Shown in pieces: positions 9,160-17,836 of a stretch of DNA of 64,000 nucleotides; the first letter of the stretch is position 1, and each line of letters starts with the position of its first letter. The stretch covers positions 2,695,501-2,759,500 of the forward strand of contig NC_019684.1 of the NCBI RefSeq assembly GCF_000316645.1. The letters are read 5' to 3'. The position numbers and the translations under genes were made by a program. The notes beneath the pieces are model-generated. The model was not told where the DNA came from, did no database searches, and was given only the letters and a program-made list of their open reading frames with translations. The stretch is from Nostoc sp. PCC 7524 (GTDB lineage: Bacteria; Cyanobacteriota; Cyanobacteriia; Cyanobacteriales; Nostocaceae).

Positions 9160-9573
9160 TTATGCTGTTGCTTCCTCAGCTTCTGCACCTAACTTTTCAT
9201 CTTCATCTACCTGTCTGAGACGAATGTGCTTTTTCCCTAGAGTAATTACAAACTCATCTCCAGGTTTGAGGTTCATCTGTTTTGTGTAAGCTGAACCAAT
9301 CAACAAGTTACCATTCGATTGCACACTAATTCTATAGCTAGCACTGCGTCCACCACGTCCATTAGCATTGGGTGAGCTGTCTAACTGAATGCCTTCAGCA
9401 TCAATTAAGGCATTCAAGAATTTCATCATATTGACACGCTCTACACCATTTTTGGTAACGGTATAGTAGCCACACTGCTTGGCTTTTTCTTCTTTGCTGA
9501 GGTTCTCTAGCTCTTTAACTTTTGTCAGCAGTTCTGCACCGACTAGGGGTTCAATTTTTTTCTGTTTAGGCAT
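9160..9573 (-). CDS. cyAbrB-type transcriptional regulator (cyAbrB2/CalB-like)
   Basis: A 137-residue cyanobacterial AbrB-like DNA-binding protein. The N-terminal region (KIEPLVGAELLTKVKEL, then KAKQCGYYTVTKNG) and the C-terminal AbrB fold (SYRISVQSNGNLLIG, then GDEFVITLGKKHIRL) match the cyAbrB family, resembling the CalB/cyAbrB2 branch more than CalA. These proteins act as global regulators of carbon/nitrogen balance, stress genes and heterocyst functions. The ATG at 9573 is preferred over the TTG just before it. A 490-base AT-rich upstream region suggests complex control. The acidic tail (EDEKLGAEAEEA) is family-like. Confidence 0.9.
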   Translation of the reverse strand: MPKQKKIEPLVGAELLTKVKELENLSKEEKAKQCGYYTVTKNGVERVNMMKFLNALIDAEGIQLDSSPNANGRGGRSASYRISVQSNGNLLIGSAYTKQMNLKPGDEFVITLGKKHIRLRQVDEDEKLGAEAEEATA

Positions 9574-10065
9574 CAACTTAAATCAAAAATCAATGGTTGC
9601 AGTAGTTGAATCGATTTTATTTTAGCTGAATTGAGCTAATAGGAACAATATCCTTTAGTTTTTATCTCAGCCTAGCCAAGTATATTACACTAATAACCAA
9701 AATTGTTGCACAATTTTCAATATTGGTAAGACAATCTATTTTTTGATAATGCTGGTAACTATATCTAGTTTGTGAATCACTGCTAGACTATATTTATTTA
9801 AGTTTTCTAAAGTGGTGCAAAAAAGTTGTCTATTTGCTCACATTGATAATTGAGGCGCAAAATGATAAGCAAAGCTGATCCTTAGTCATTAGTCAATAGC
9901 CATCATCTTTGACTATTAACTGACTTAAGTTGCTTGAGGTTCAGGATAATCACTGGTAATGGGTGATCAGTAGGGAACTGCCAATTAAAGAAATGTGCCA
10001 TTGCTTTGTAAGCAGAAGAAACAGAGAAGAAAAACTATGGACTATGGACTATGGACTAATAACTA
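9574..10065. other. Intergenic region with heptamer array running into the rrf2 start
   Basis: Promoter region of the divergent cyAbrB and Rrf2 genes. It is AT-rich with no coding frame I can support. Three CTATGGA heptamers followed by related CTAATAA/CTAATGA units occupy 10035-10067, so the ATG of the Rrf2 gene (10066) lies within the last unit. No clear Shine-Dalgarno sequence is seen before it. Confidence 0.6.
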
Positions 10066-10509
10066 ATGAAACTAACTACTAGAGGACACTACAGTGTTAA
10101 GGCGTTGCTTGACTTAAGTTTGCAGCCAAGTTATGGCCCTGCATCAGTGAAAGCGATCGCTAAACGTCAAGATATCCCAGCTCCATACCTAGAGAAACTA
10201 CTAATAGAAATGCGTCGTGCTGGATTAGTAAAATCAACTCGCGGTAGCATTGGTGGCTACCAACTAGCAAGAGAACCAATAAAAATCTCCATAGGACAAA
10301 TTTTAGAAGCAGTTGGTGAAACCATAACTCATCTACCCCATCACACCCCCACCCCAGCCCAAACAGAAGATTGGGTAACATTTACCCTTTGGCAAAGACT
10401 CAACCAAAAACTCAAAGAAGCGTTGTACAGTATTACTCTGGCAGATTTATATTACGATGCTCGTAGCTGGCAAGCCTCACTAGGAGAAGAAGCGAGTTTT
10501 GTTGTTTAG
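10066..10509 (+). CDS. Rrf2-family transcriptional regulator
   Basis: A 147-residue Rrf2 protein with an N-terminal winged helix (MKLTTRGHYSVKALLDL, then IPAPYLEKLL, with wing STRGSIGGYQLA at ~57-68). IscR, NsrR and RsrR bind Fe-S clusters through three cysteines in the following loop. This protein has no cysteine at all, and its loop instead contains HLPHHTP (~88-94). It therefore probably does not carry an IscR-type cluster, and its signal is unknown. It lies between cyAbrB and cobD, with the start codon in a heptamer repeat. Confidence 0.88.
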   Translation: MKLTTRGHYSVKALLDLSLQPSYGPASVKAIAKRQDIPAPYLEKLLIEMRRAGLVKSTRGSIGGYQLAREPIKISIGQILEAVGETITHLPHHTPTPAQTEDWVTFTLWQRLNQKLKEALYSITLADLYYDARSWQASLGEEASFVV

Positions 10510-10581
10510 GCAATAGGCAAATAGGCAAATAGGCAATAGTCATTGGTTTTTCTCCCCAATCCCCAATCCCCAATCCCCAAC
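10509..10581. repeat. GGCAAATA repeats and 4 x CCCCAAT heptamers upstream of cobD
   Basis: Two short tandem arrays. GGCAATA/GGCAAATA units start at the rrf2 stop codon (10509-10538). CCCCAAT x3 plus CCCCAAC fill 10554-10581, ending one base before the likely GTG start of cobD. Confidence 0.8.
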
Positions 10582-11541
10582 GTGTTATCAGCGATCGTTT
10601 TAGTCATTGCGGCAATTTTAGATTACTTAATAGGTGATCCTTGGGGTTGGCCTCATCCAGTGCGAGTAATGGGGTGGGTAATTTCGCACCTCAGCAAATT
10701 TTTTTTGCACCTGTGTCACCACACTCTCACACGCAGAATAGCTGGAATTGTTCTAGCCCTGATCTTAATTATTGGTAGTGGTGGGATGGCTTGGTTAATA
10801 GTTCATCTAGCCAAATGGCTGCACCCACTGCTAGCAACTGGGATAGAAAGCATTCTTTTAGCCAGTTGTTTTGCTTTTAGAAGTTTGCGAAATGCAGCCG
10901 TTGATGTTTTACAACCGTTAACAGCCAAAGATATAGTATTAGCTCGCCAAACCTTAAGTAACTATGTTGGTAGAGATACAGAGCATCTGTCAGAACCAGA
11001 AATTTTGCGAGCTGTTTTAGAAACAGTTACAGAAAATGCTACCGATGGAGTTTTGGCTCCTCTATTTTATGCAATTGTCGGTGCTTGTATCCCAGGGTTA
11101 GGGGCAGCTCCTTTAGCTTTAGCATATAAAGCCAGTAGTACCTTAGATTCTATGGTGGGTTATCGAGAAGCACCTTATACATATTTAGGATGGTTTAGTG
11201 CGCGGTTAGAAGATTATTTAACTTGGCTACCTTGTCGCCTAACAGTCTTTACTTTAGGTGTGATATCAGGTAAACCTCTATATGTATGGCGCATTTGTCG
11301 CCGAGATGCAGTTAATGATCCCAGCCCTAACTCTGGTTGGAGTGAGTGTGTCTATGCAGCAATTTTGGGTGTACAAATGGGAGGTACAAACTGGTATCGG
11401 GGAGTTCCCAAGCCAAAACCATTGTTAGGAGATGCTATTTATCCCATCAACCACGCTCATATTTACAATGCTTTGCAACTGACTAGATATTGCTTTTTAC
11501 TATGGTTAGGAATAGCTATTGGTCTACTCTTGATTCTCTAA
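10582..11541 (+). CDS. cobD: Adenosylcobinamide-phosphate synthase (CobD/CbiB)
   Basis: An inner-membrane enzyme that attaches the aminopropanol arm to adenosylcobyric acid in cobalamin synthesis. The product starts LSAIVLVIAAILDYLIGDPW and has the CbiB hallmarks ILDYLIGDPWGWPHPVRVMG, TENATDGVLAPLFYA and YKASSTLDSMVGY, with 4-5 membrane spans. An ATG at 10543 is in frame, but its 13 extra residues ([13 protein letters not shown]) are simply a translated heptamer repeat. I therefore prefer the GTG at 10582 (319 residues). No cobalamin riboswitch is visible upstream. pyrR follows 115 bases later with no functional link. Confidence 0.92.
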   Translation: MLSAIVLVIAAILDYLIGDPWGWPHPVRVMGWVISHLSKFFLHLCHHTLTRRIAGIVLALILIIGSGGMAWLIVHLAKWLHPLLATGIESILLASCFAFRSLRNAAVDVLQPLTAKDIVLARQTLSNYVGRDTEHLSEPEILRAVLETVTENATDGVLAPLFYAIVGACIPGLGAAPLALAYKASSTLDSMVGYREAPYTYLGWFSARLEDYLTWLPCRLTVFTLGVISGKPLYVWRICRRDAVNDPSPNSGWSECVYAAILGVQMGGTNWYRGVPKPKPLLGDAIYPINHAHIYNALQLTRYCFLLWLGIAIGLLLIL

Positions 11542-11656
11542 ATGTGGACATTGGGCATTAGGGAGTTAGAAGTAATTCTACCTTGTCTACCTTGTCACCC
11601 TTGTCCCCTCATCTCCCCCACTCTCCATATTCTTCAATACTCAGGGTTATTAGTCT

Positions 11657-12199
11657 ATGGCTACACCTGCCAAAGTAGTTGAAATCCTTTCTTCAGAAGA
11701 CTTACGTCGTACTGTCACACGTTTGGCTTCTCAAATTATCGAAAGAACACGAGATTTATCTCAGTTGGTATTGATTGGTATCTATACTCGCGGTGTACCG
11801 CTAGCAGAAGTATTAGCACGACAAATTGAGGCATTAGAAGGCGTAAGCGTAGCTGTCGGAGCCTTAGATATTACCTTTTATCGGGATGATCTTGACCAAA
11901 TAGGCTTGCGAACTCCAGCAAAAACCAATATCCCTTTTGATTTAACAGGAAAAACTGTTGTGTTGGTCGATGATGTCATTTTTAAAGGCCGGACAATTCG
12001 CGCCGCCTTGAATGCTGTCAATGAATACGGTAGACCAGAATTAATTCGTTTAGCTGTGTTGGTAGATAGAGGTCATCGCGAGTTACCAATTCATCCAGAT
12101 TTTATTGGTAAGCAACTACCCACCGCTCAAGAAGAGATTGTGAAAGTTTACTTGCAAGATTGGGATAACAAGGATGCAGTGGAGTTAATTGGCTATTGA
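11657..12199 (+). CDS. pyrR: Bifunctional pyr operon regulator / uracil phosphoribosyltransferase PyrR
   Basis: A 180-residue PyrR-family protein, a phosphoribosyltransferase fold that in Gram-positives binds pyr mRNA leaders and can also make UMP from uracil and PRPP. The PRPP-binding motif [18 protein letters not shown] sits at ~101-118, and [12 protein letters not shown] and [14 protein letters not shown] match the family. Length is normal. No pyr leader-type attenuator is visible here, so whether it regulates RNA in this organism is unknown. Confidence 0.93.
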   Translation: MATPAKVVEILSSEDLRRTVTRLASQIIERTRDLSQLVLIGIYTRGVPLAEVLARQIEALEGVSVAVGALDITFYRDDLDQIGLRTPAKTNIPFDLTGKTVVLVDDVIFKGRTIRAALNAVNEYGRPELIRLAVLVDRGHRELPIHPDFIGKQLPTAQEEIVKVYLQDWDNKDAVELIGY

Positions 12200-12206
12200 G
12201 GGGATG

Positions 12207-12325
12207 GGGGATTGGGGACTGGGGACTGGGGATTGGGGATTGGGTAAATATTCTACCTTGTCTACCTTGTCCCCCTTGTCTACCTTGTCCCCCTTGTCTA
12301 CCTTGTCCCCCTTGTCTACCTTGTC
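12207..12325. repeat. GGGGATT/GGGGACT heptamers and a 9-bp CCTTGTC array
   Basis: Five heptamers (GGGGATT, GGGGACT x2, GGGGATT x2) occupy 12207-12241. A second array at 12254-12325 has eight 9-bp units alternating TACCTTGTC and CCCCTTGTC. Apparent proteins reading through here are repeat-encoded and not real. The arrays separate the convergent pyrR and NACHT genes. Confidence 0.85.
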
Positions 12326-12384
12326 CCCCATCTACCAATACGGTTCGGTTAAGCTCAAAAATGAGAAACTCTCTTGCGAGAGAC

Positions 12385-15300
12385 TTAAAAGTGTAACGTA
12401 GCCAACTCTATTAGCCTTTGGTGAGCAAACTCGCGCACTTGCTCATCTGGGTCATGTTCGGCTCGGTCACGCAACAGTGGTAGAGTCTGAGGATGATGAA
12501 GATATTGCTCGATAATCGCCTTTAGTGCTACTTGGCGTGGGTTATGTTGAAAGTGGTACTCACGGGTAAAGGGATCATTCACAGCACAGCTGGCGAATAC
12601 TTCAAAGATTCTAGGGTCATCTTTAAACCCTTTGGCTAATTCTTGCAAAGCGGCTTGGCGCACATCTGCGTATTTGTCAGAGGTAGCACGTTTTGTGAGG
12701 ATGGAAAATGTTTCCGGTTCATCTTTAAACCCTTTGGCTAATTCTTGCAATGCAGCTTGGCGCACATCGGCGTATTTATCAGATTTAGCGCATTTTTTGA
12801 GGATGGGGAGAGTATCCGGGTCATCTTTAAATCCTCTCGCTAATTCTTGTACTGCTGTACGGCGCACAGATTCATTCTCATCAGCCGTTGCCCGTTGTTT
12901 GAGAATGGGTAAGGTATCGGGGTCATGTTTAAAGCCTCTAGCCAGTTCTTGCACGGCTGCACGGCGCACATCGGAATATGTATCAACAACAGCACGTTGT
13001 TTGAGAATGGGTAAAATATCTGGTTCATCTTTGAACCCCCTCGCCAGTTCTTGCACGGCTACACGGCGCACATATTGATCATCGCTAGCAATGGCACGTT
13101 GCTTTAACCAAGGAAGAGTTTGGGGGTCATCTTTAAAGCCTCTAGCGATTTCTTGGACTGCGGCTTGTCGGACATCTGAATAATTGTCAGCGATCGCACT
13201 TTGTTTCAAAATAGAGAGGGTATCAGAATCATCTTTAAATCCCCTAGCGATTTCCTGCACAGCTGCTTGGCGCACATACTCATTATCATCACTGGTAGCG
13301 CGTTGCTTGAGTAACAGCAGAATCTCCGGGTCGTCTTTAAATGCCCTAGCTAATTCCTGCACGGCGGCTTGGCGCACAGTCCAATCATCATTAGTAGTAG
13401 CACATTGTTTCAACCAGGGTAAAGTATTAGGATTTTCTTTGAACCCCCTGGCTAATTCTTGGATTGCTACCTGTCGCACAGTTCCATACTGGTCAACAGT
13501 AGCACGTTTTTTCAGCCAAAAAATAGTATTAGGATTATCTTTAAAAGCTCTAGCTAATTCTTGGACGGCTGCTTGTCGTACATATTCACTATTATCAGTG
13601 ATGGCGAGTTTTTGGATGATAGGAAGAATATCATGGTCATCTTTAAAACCTCTGACTAATTCTTGTACTGCGGCTTGTCGCACCGTCCAATCTTTATCAC
13701 TGGTAGCGTGTTGTTTGAGCCAAGGGAGAGTTTGAGGATCATCTTTAAAGCCTCTGGCTAATTCTTGCAAAGCAGCACGGCGAACATAATCGTTATGATC
13801 AACTGTGGCGAGTTGTTTGAGCCACGGGAGAGTTTCAGGGTCATCTTTCCAAGTCGTAGCCACAGACACAACGGCTTTAGTCCGAATTTCTTGCACTAAT
13901 TTAGTTTCTTCCTCATCTAAATAGAGTTGATAGGAATAGCTGAGATCATATTTTGCTAAACCTTTGATTTGATGTAGTAATTTAGTGGCTGCTGAGGCAA
14001 CTAACAGACGATTTCTGACTTCAGCCAGACATTTAGCTGCCAAAAACAAATTAATAAACTTTTCTCTTTCACCATTTTGAGCCATTAAATAATCAATTAT
14101 TTCGCAAACAAATCTTGACTCAATCATGCCTGTAATTAAGCGCAAAACTTCGTGCCAAGTTTCATCTTGCCAGTGTTTGCCAAATACTTCCTGATTTAGT
14201 TCTTTAATTGATAGGGTTTGGGTTTCTTTAAATTGCCAGACAAATTCCCAAGCACAGAAATATTCTAAAAAAGTTCTATGAACAAAAGCATAATAATCAG
14301 CGCCCAAAAAACATAACATAAAATTGCGAGTTCGTAGTTGATTCATCATGACTCTCGCAACTTTAGTAGGTTGTTCAAATTCAATATTTTTCAGATAGCG
14401 AATGAGAATTTTTTCTAAATCCTTAGCACTAATCAAATTGCCTGCTAAACCTTTAGCACTGGTTTGCATATGGTAGGCAACCTGCCTTAACATTGCCTGT
14501 TTGTCTTTATAATCTATCGTTTTGGGATCTAAGCGATAATCTTCTACTAAGGCGCGTTCTACATCCCATTGATGTAACAATACCCGTGATGCTTGTTCAT
14601 ATAGGGTAGCTCTATCTCTGGGCAATTCTTGATTGCGGTTAAGAATTGCCATCATTGTCAACAATAGGGGATTACCAGCAAGTTCAGAAATGGCTCTGGA
14701 TGTGTCAATTGCTCTTTGTAATCGTTCTTTTTTTCGTAGTCTATCTACCTCATCCTTAAAATTTAACTCATGCCAACGATTAATAAAGTCTTGGATTTGT
14801 TCATACTCCAAATCCTGCAACATAAAATGACGAAATTCCGCATCTCTTAATCTTTGTGGTTTATATCCAATGACACGAGAAGTTACAATAACTCGGACAT
14901 CAGGATACTCATTAGTAAAGCGATGAATGTCTGTAATTACATCATCTCGCTTGCCAATTTCAAATACTTCATCTAACCCATCAAACATTACTAAAGCATT
15001 ACCAGCTTTGAGTTGTTCATGGAGTTTATTTTGATTGAGATGATGAACTATGCCACTACATTTATGAAAAAAATCCAGAAAGTTATGGCATTCCTGATTT
15101 TCTCGTCTGCGGATATAGGTACGCAACTCAATCAACAAGGGAATTGGGGCAGAAATTGCATTATTTAATGGTGTTTCTGCCCAATTCAAAGCTAAAAATT
15201 GTAATAAGGTAGATTTACCTGAACCAGGATCACCTAAAATTACAATATATTTATAATGTTGAAAATCATTAATAATATTTAATACGGAAAGGATTGGTTG

Positions 15301-16116
15301 TTCTAGATAAATTTGCTTGTAGTATTTTAGGTCTTCCAGGTCAATATCTTCGTCTATCTGCTTACTTTCTCGTAGTCGTCTGATGTGTTCTTTAGGTAGT
15401 TCATGTACCTGTGTAATGACTTGGTGAACTTCTCGAACATTTTGAGCAATAAACATTCGCCATAACTTCAATTCGTTATAGGCGTAACCAGTAGTATCTA
15501 AACTATCTAATTTTAAATTGCCATATCGCTCACGCAGTCCTTCTTGATACATTTGCAGATTAAAACCAGTGGTCATACCAGCGATTTGTTGCAAACTTTC
15601 TTGGGCAATTTCTAGATTATAGGAATCAAAAATAGGGCGCAAATTATCTGATTCACGGATAATAGCTTTAACTTTTTTGAGATAACGTTTAGCTAATCTT
15701 TCCCAATTAAATCCATTTGGTAGAATCATTAAATTCAATTCATGCCAAGTATTGACTAATACTTTCGCATCGATAAATTGACAATCCGGGTTAAAGGGAT
15801 TACCTAGAATATCCTTAAGTAATGTATTGCTAATAAATTTTTTTAAAGCTTGATTATATTGTTGTAGTTCTGCTTCTTCTAAGTCTGCATCTTCTAATTC
15901 CTGCTGCATCAGTTGTAAAAATTCCTTCAATGCTTTGCCAGCAGCAATTTCAATATCTTCTTTTTGCAGTTGCTGTAAAATGTTACTCGGCATACCTTTT
16001 AATAAGTCTTTTGCCCAGTCTTTCGTGGCATCTTTTGCTAAATCCTCAAATATTGACTTAAAAGCAAACCCAACAGCTTGAGTTACACCCCAAACGGCTA
16101 ACCAATCTATGATCAT
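12385..16116 (-). CDS. NACHT-domain STAND NTPase with C-terminal HEAT-like repeats
   Basis: A 1243-residue protein in three parts. The N-terminus (WLAVWGVTQAVGFAFK, then ~290 helical residues) is a type found on cyanobacterial NACHT proteins and has no visible enzymatic motif. The NACHT NTPase (~290-460) has Walker A GDPGSGKST (295-303), Walker B ALVMFDGLDE (374-383) and a sensor-like VIVTSR. After a winged/helical region, twelve 34-residue HEAT-like units follow (pattern VRQAAVQELARGFKDDP..LP.LKQRA), with two diverged units before the C-terminus. STAND proteins of this layout sense a ligand through the repeats, oligomerise and trigger an effector; several bacterial NACHT proteins are antiphage. 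That role here is inference. No toxin, nuclease or protease partner is adjacent. Confidence 0.88.
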   Translation of the reverse strand: MIIDWLAVWGVTQAVGFAFKSIFEDLAKDATKDWAKDLLKGMPSNILQQLQKEDIEIAAGKALKEFLQLMQQELEDADLEEAELQQYNQALKKFISNTLLKDILGNPFNPDCQFIDAKVLVNTWHELNLMILPNGFNWERLAKRYLKKVKAIIRESDNLRPIFDSYNLEIAQESLQQIAGMTTGFNLQMYQEGLRERYGNLKLDSLDTTGYAYNELKLWRMFIAQNVREVHQVITQVHELPKEHIRRLRESKQIDEDIDLEDLKYYKQIYLEQPILSVLNIINDFQHYKYIVILGDPGSGKSTLLQFLALNWAETPLNNAISAPIPLLIELRTYIRRRENQECHNFLDFFHKCSGIVHHLNQNKLHEQLKAGNALVMFDGLDEVFEIGKRDDVITDIHRFTNEYPDVRVIVTSRVIGYKPQRLRDAEFRHFMLQDLEYEQIQDFINRWHELNFKDEVDRLRKKERLQRAIDTSRAISELAGNPLLLTMMAILNRNQELPRDRATLYEQASRVLLHQWDVERALVEDYRLDPKTIDYKDKQAMLRQVAYHMQTSAKGLAGNLISAKDLEKILIRYLKNIEFEQPTKVARVMMNQLRTRNFMLCFLGADYYAFVHRTFLEYFCAWEFVWQFKETQTLSIKELNQEVFGKHWQDETWHEVLRLITGMIESRFVCEIIDYLMAQNGEREKFINLFLAAKCLAEVRNRLLVASAATKLLHQIKGLAKYDLSYSYQLYLDEEETKLVQEIRTKAVVSVATTWKDDPETLPWLKQLATVDHNDYVRRAALQELARGFKDDPQTLPWLKQHATSDKDWTVRQAAVQELVRGFKDDHDILPIIQKLAITDNSEYVRQAAVQELARAFKDNPNTIFWLKKRATVDQYGTVRQVAIQELARGFKENPNTLPWLKQCATTNDDWTVRQAAVQELARAFKDDPEILLLLKQRATSDDNEYVRQAAVQEIARGFKDDSDTLSILKQSAIADNYSDVRQAAVQEIARGFKDDPQTLPWLKQRAIASDDQYVRRVAVQELARGFKDEPDILPILKQRAVVDTYSDVRRAAVQELARGFKHDPDTLPILKQRATADENESVRRTAVQELARGFKDDPDTLPILKKCAKSDKYADVRQAALQELAKGFKDEPETFSILTKRATSDKYADVRQAALQELAKGFKDDPRIFEVFASCAVNDPFTREYHFQHNPRQVALKAIIEQYLHHPQTLPLLRDRAEHDPDEQVREFAHQRLIELATLHF
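12595..13815 (-). repeat. About 12 tandem 102-bp repeats inside the NACHT gene
   Basis: Each unit encodes 34 residues. Units are very similar at DNA level: a phrase like TCTTTAAA(C/G)CC(T/C)(T/C)TGGCTAATTC recurs about every 102 bases on the plus strand. Such arrays gain and lose units by recombination, so repeat number may differ between strains. Confidence 0.85.
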
Positions 16117-16266
16117 AACTCGCGTCTGCTTAACATTTGACTTCGAGTATAGACACCAGTTTTGGAAATGGGGCTAGATTTCAGCATCTTTGAAGAAATG
16201 CCACATCCGTGGAACCTGGAAGATTAGGGGGATGAGGGGATTCTGTAGGCAATGAATCATGAGCAT

Positions 16267-16563
16267 TCAATACTGTACTTGATACTCTCTTGACTCTACT
16301 AAGTTGTAAGTATTCCCCAAGGCTGCGTTAAATTTTTGCTCTATTGCCTGTAAATTTTGTGAAGGGATGGCTTGCCACTGCTCCTTAGTTGCCCAACGAA
16401 TGATTAATATAACTTCTGTAGGGTCATGGGGATTAATCCAAACTTCTTTGTCTAAAAAGCCGGGATACTCAGCTAAAGCTGTTGTCCAAATTTCTGTATC
16501 CTTCTGGATATAATTTTCTCGCATACCAGAAGCAACTTTAAACTTAAGAAATTCTATAACCAT
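16267..16563 (-). CDS. TIGR03792 family protein
   Basis: A small protein (98 residues from the ATG at 16563) of the cyanobacterial TIGR03792 family, related in fold to dimeric alpha-beta barrel (antibiotic-monooxygenase-like) proteins. Matches include the start MVIEFLKFKV, AEYPGFLDKEVWINPHDP and LIIRWATKEQWQAIP. Function is unknown. An in-frame upstream start (16596) adds 11 residues not typical of the family, so the internal ATG is preferred. Confidence 0.85.
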   Translation of the reverse strand: MVIEFLKFKVASGMRENYIQKDTEIWTTALAEYPGFLDKEVWINPHDPTEVILIIRWATKEQWQAIPSQNLQAIEQKFNAALGNTYNLVESREYQVQY

Positions 16564-16698
16564 CCCTTTTACCCTGTCTCTTTGCCAATCTGCCAAAATA
16601 GAGCTGTAGGCTAGAATAACTACGCTTCCAGCATAGCTTGATTGTAGACACTCACAAGCGATCGCCGGCTGGATGGAAACAAGTAACAGGTAAAGAGT

Positions 16699-17022
16699 AT
16701 GGACAGCAACAACTGGTTGCAGCAGTTAATGATGCTCGGTATTGGTACAACATCTTTAGTGGCAGACAAACTCAAGCAAGTTAGCGATGAATTAGTCAAA
16801 GACGGTAAGCTCAATCCTGAGCAAGCTAAGGCTGTCATGGATGATATTGTACAGCAGTTAAAGTCGGAGCAGGGAACTTGGGAAGTGCAAATGCAACGAC
16901 AAATGCGAAATATGATGCAGGATTTAGGAGTAGCGCGCCAGTCTGAGGTAGATGAACTCCGGGGGAGAATTGACCGTTTAGAGCGTCAAGTGCGTGATTT
17001 AGAAAATAAGCTTTGGCGTTAG
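16699..17022 (+). CDS. Phasin-like coiled-coil protein
   Basis: A 107-residue, almost wholly helical protein. The N-terminal part (LGIGTTSLVADKLKQVSDELVKDG) resembles the PhaF/PhaI-type phasin family, and the C-terminus (~75-107, VDELRGRIDRLERQVRDLEN) is a clear leucine-heptad coiled coil. In other bacteria such proteins coat polyhydroxyalkanoate granules or act as accessory factors. No PHA genes are nearby, so this is a family call only. The FKBP gene follows 79 bases downstream on the same strand. Confidence 0.75.
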   Translation: MDSNNWLQQLMMLGIGTTSLVADKLKQVSDELVKDGKLNPEQAKAVMDDIVQQLKSEQGTWEVQMQRQMRNMMQDLGVARQSEVDELRGRIDRLERQVRDLENKLWR

Positions 17023-17089
17023 GCTCTCCTTGTGATTTAAACTAAATTTTGTCCTGTTGGTAATTTTCATTGCCAGACTACCCCAGTCG

Positions 17090-17094
17090 GGAGG
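17090..17094 (+). promoter_or_regulatory. Ribosome binding site fixing a TTG start for the FKBP gene
   Basis: GGAGG lies seven bases before the TTG at 17102. The in-frame ATG at 17057 has no such signal. The TTG start also places the signal/anchor segment directly at the N-terminus. Confidence 0.7.
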
Positions 17095-17101
17095 GCTAAT
17101 T

Positions 17102-17626
17102 TTGAAAGCAATTTTACTCAGCGTGGGTTTAATGCTGGTTTGTGTTGTAGTTTTGGTACTGTCACAAATTGGCGGTAAGCAGGAATCTGCTGTAGCTGCG
17201 AATTTAACCCAAACTCCACCAGCACCCACAACTGTTACAGAAAACAATACCTTAATAGCGAGCAATATTATGGCTGATGCCTCCAACGTCGTTACTACCG
17301 CTTCTGGCTTGAAATACGTGGAAGAAAAGGAAGGAACTGGTGCGACACCTGAACGAGGACAAACGGTGACAGTTCACTACACTGGTACTTTAGAAGATGG
17401 TACTAAATTTGATAGTTCACGCGATCGCAATCGTCCTTTCAGCTTTACCATCGGCGTTGGACAGGTAATCAAAGGCTGGGATGAAGGACTTAGCACTATG
17501 AAAGTAGGTGGCCGTCGTCAATTAATCATCCCCGCAGAATTAGGTTATGGCGCTCGTGGTGCTGGTGGTGTAATTCCCCCCAACGCTACCCTACTATTTG
17601 ACGTGGAATTGTTAGATGTGAAGTAG
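17102..17626 (+). CDS. FKBP-type peptidyl-prolyl cis-trans isomerase, membrane-anchored or exported
   Basis: A 174-residue protein from a TTG start. Residues ~2-22 form a hydrophobic signal or anchor segment ([20 protein letters not shown]), followed by a Thr/Pro-rich linker. One FKBP domain (~68-174) catalyses prolyl isomerisation in protein folding, probably in the periplasm or lumen. Active-site features are visible: [36 protein letters not shown] and [14 protein letters not shown]. The gene is probably monocistronic; repeats fill the downstream gap. Confidence 0.92.
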   Translation: MKAILLSVGLMLVCVVVLVLSQIGGKQESAVAANLTQTPPAPTTVTENNTLIASNIMADASNVVTTASGLKYVEEKEGTGATPERGQTVTVHYTGTLEDGTKFDSSRDRNRPFSFTIGVGQVIKGWDEGLSTMKVGGRRQLIIPAELGYGARGAGGVIPPNATLLFDVELLDVK

Positions 17627-17655
17627 AGGTATAGGGGTGTAGGGAGATGAGGGGG

Positions 17656-17836
17656 ACGTAGCTTGCTTCTCTTACGATGGCGTAAGCCTACCCGTAGGGT
17701 GGGAGATGAAAGGGATGAGGGAAATGTAACTTTACCTTCCCGCAAAGTGGAAGATTTTACCCCAATCCCCAGTCCCCAATCCCCAATCCCCAATCCCCAA
17801 TCCCCAGTCCCCAGTCCCCAGTCCCCAGTCCCCAAT
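17656..17836. repeat. Dispersed GC-rich repeat plus 11 CCCCAAT/CCCCAGT heptamers
   Basis: 17656-17700 holds a GC-rich palindromic sequence (GGCGTAAGCC, CCCGTAGGGT) of a kind scattered through Nostoc genomes; relatives occur near 45860 and 46040. 17760-17836 is a run of eleven heptamers. The last unit reads CCCCAAT, and its A-T provides the first two bases of the methyltransferase ATG at 17835. Confidence 0.85.

Noticed and set aside
10510..10581. Cobalamin riboswitch upstream of cobD
   Set aside because: The region is occupied by tandem repeats and has no B12-box or recognisable aptamer.
12189..12401. Short plus- and minus-strand frames over 12102-12401 rich in WG/TL/PCLP repeats
   Set aside because: They are translations of the heptamer and nonamer arrays in several frames, with no start signal or conserved domain.
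12632..13735. Long plus-strand frames opposite the NACHT gene (12632-13078, 13184-13735)
   Set aside because: Repeat-driven antisense frames that mirror the HEAT units; the minus-strand protein has clear domains.
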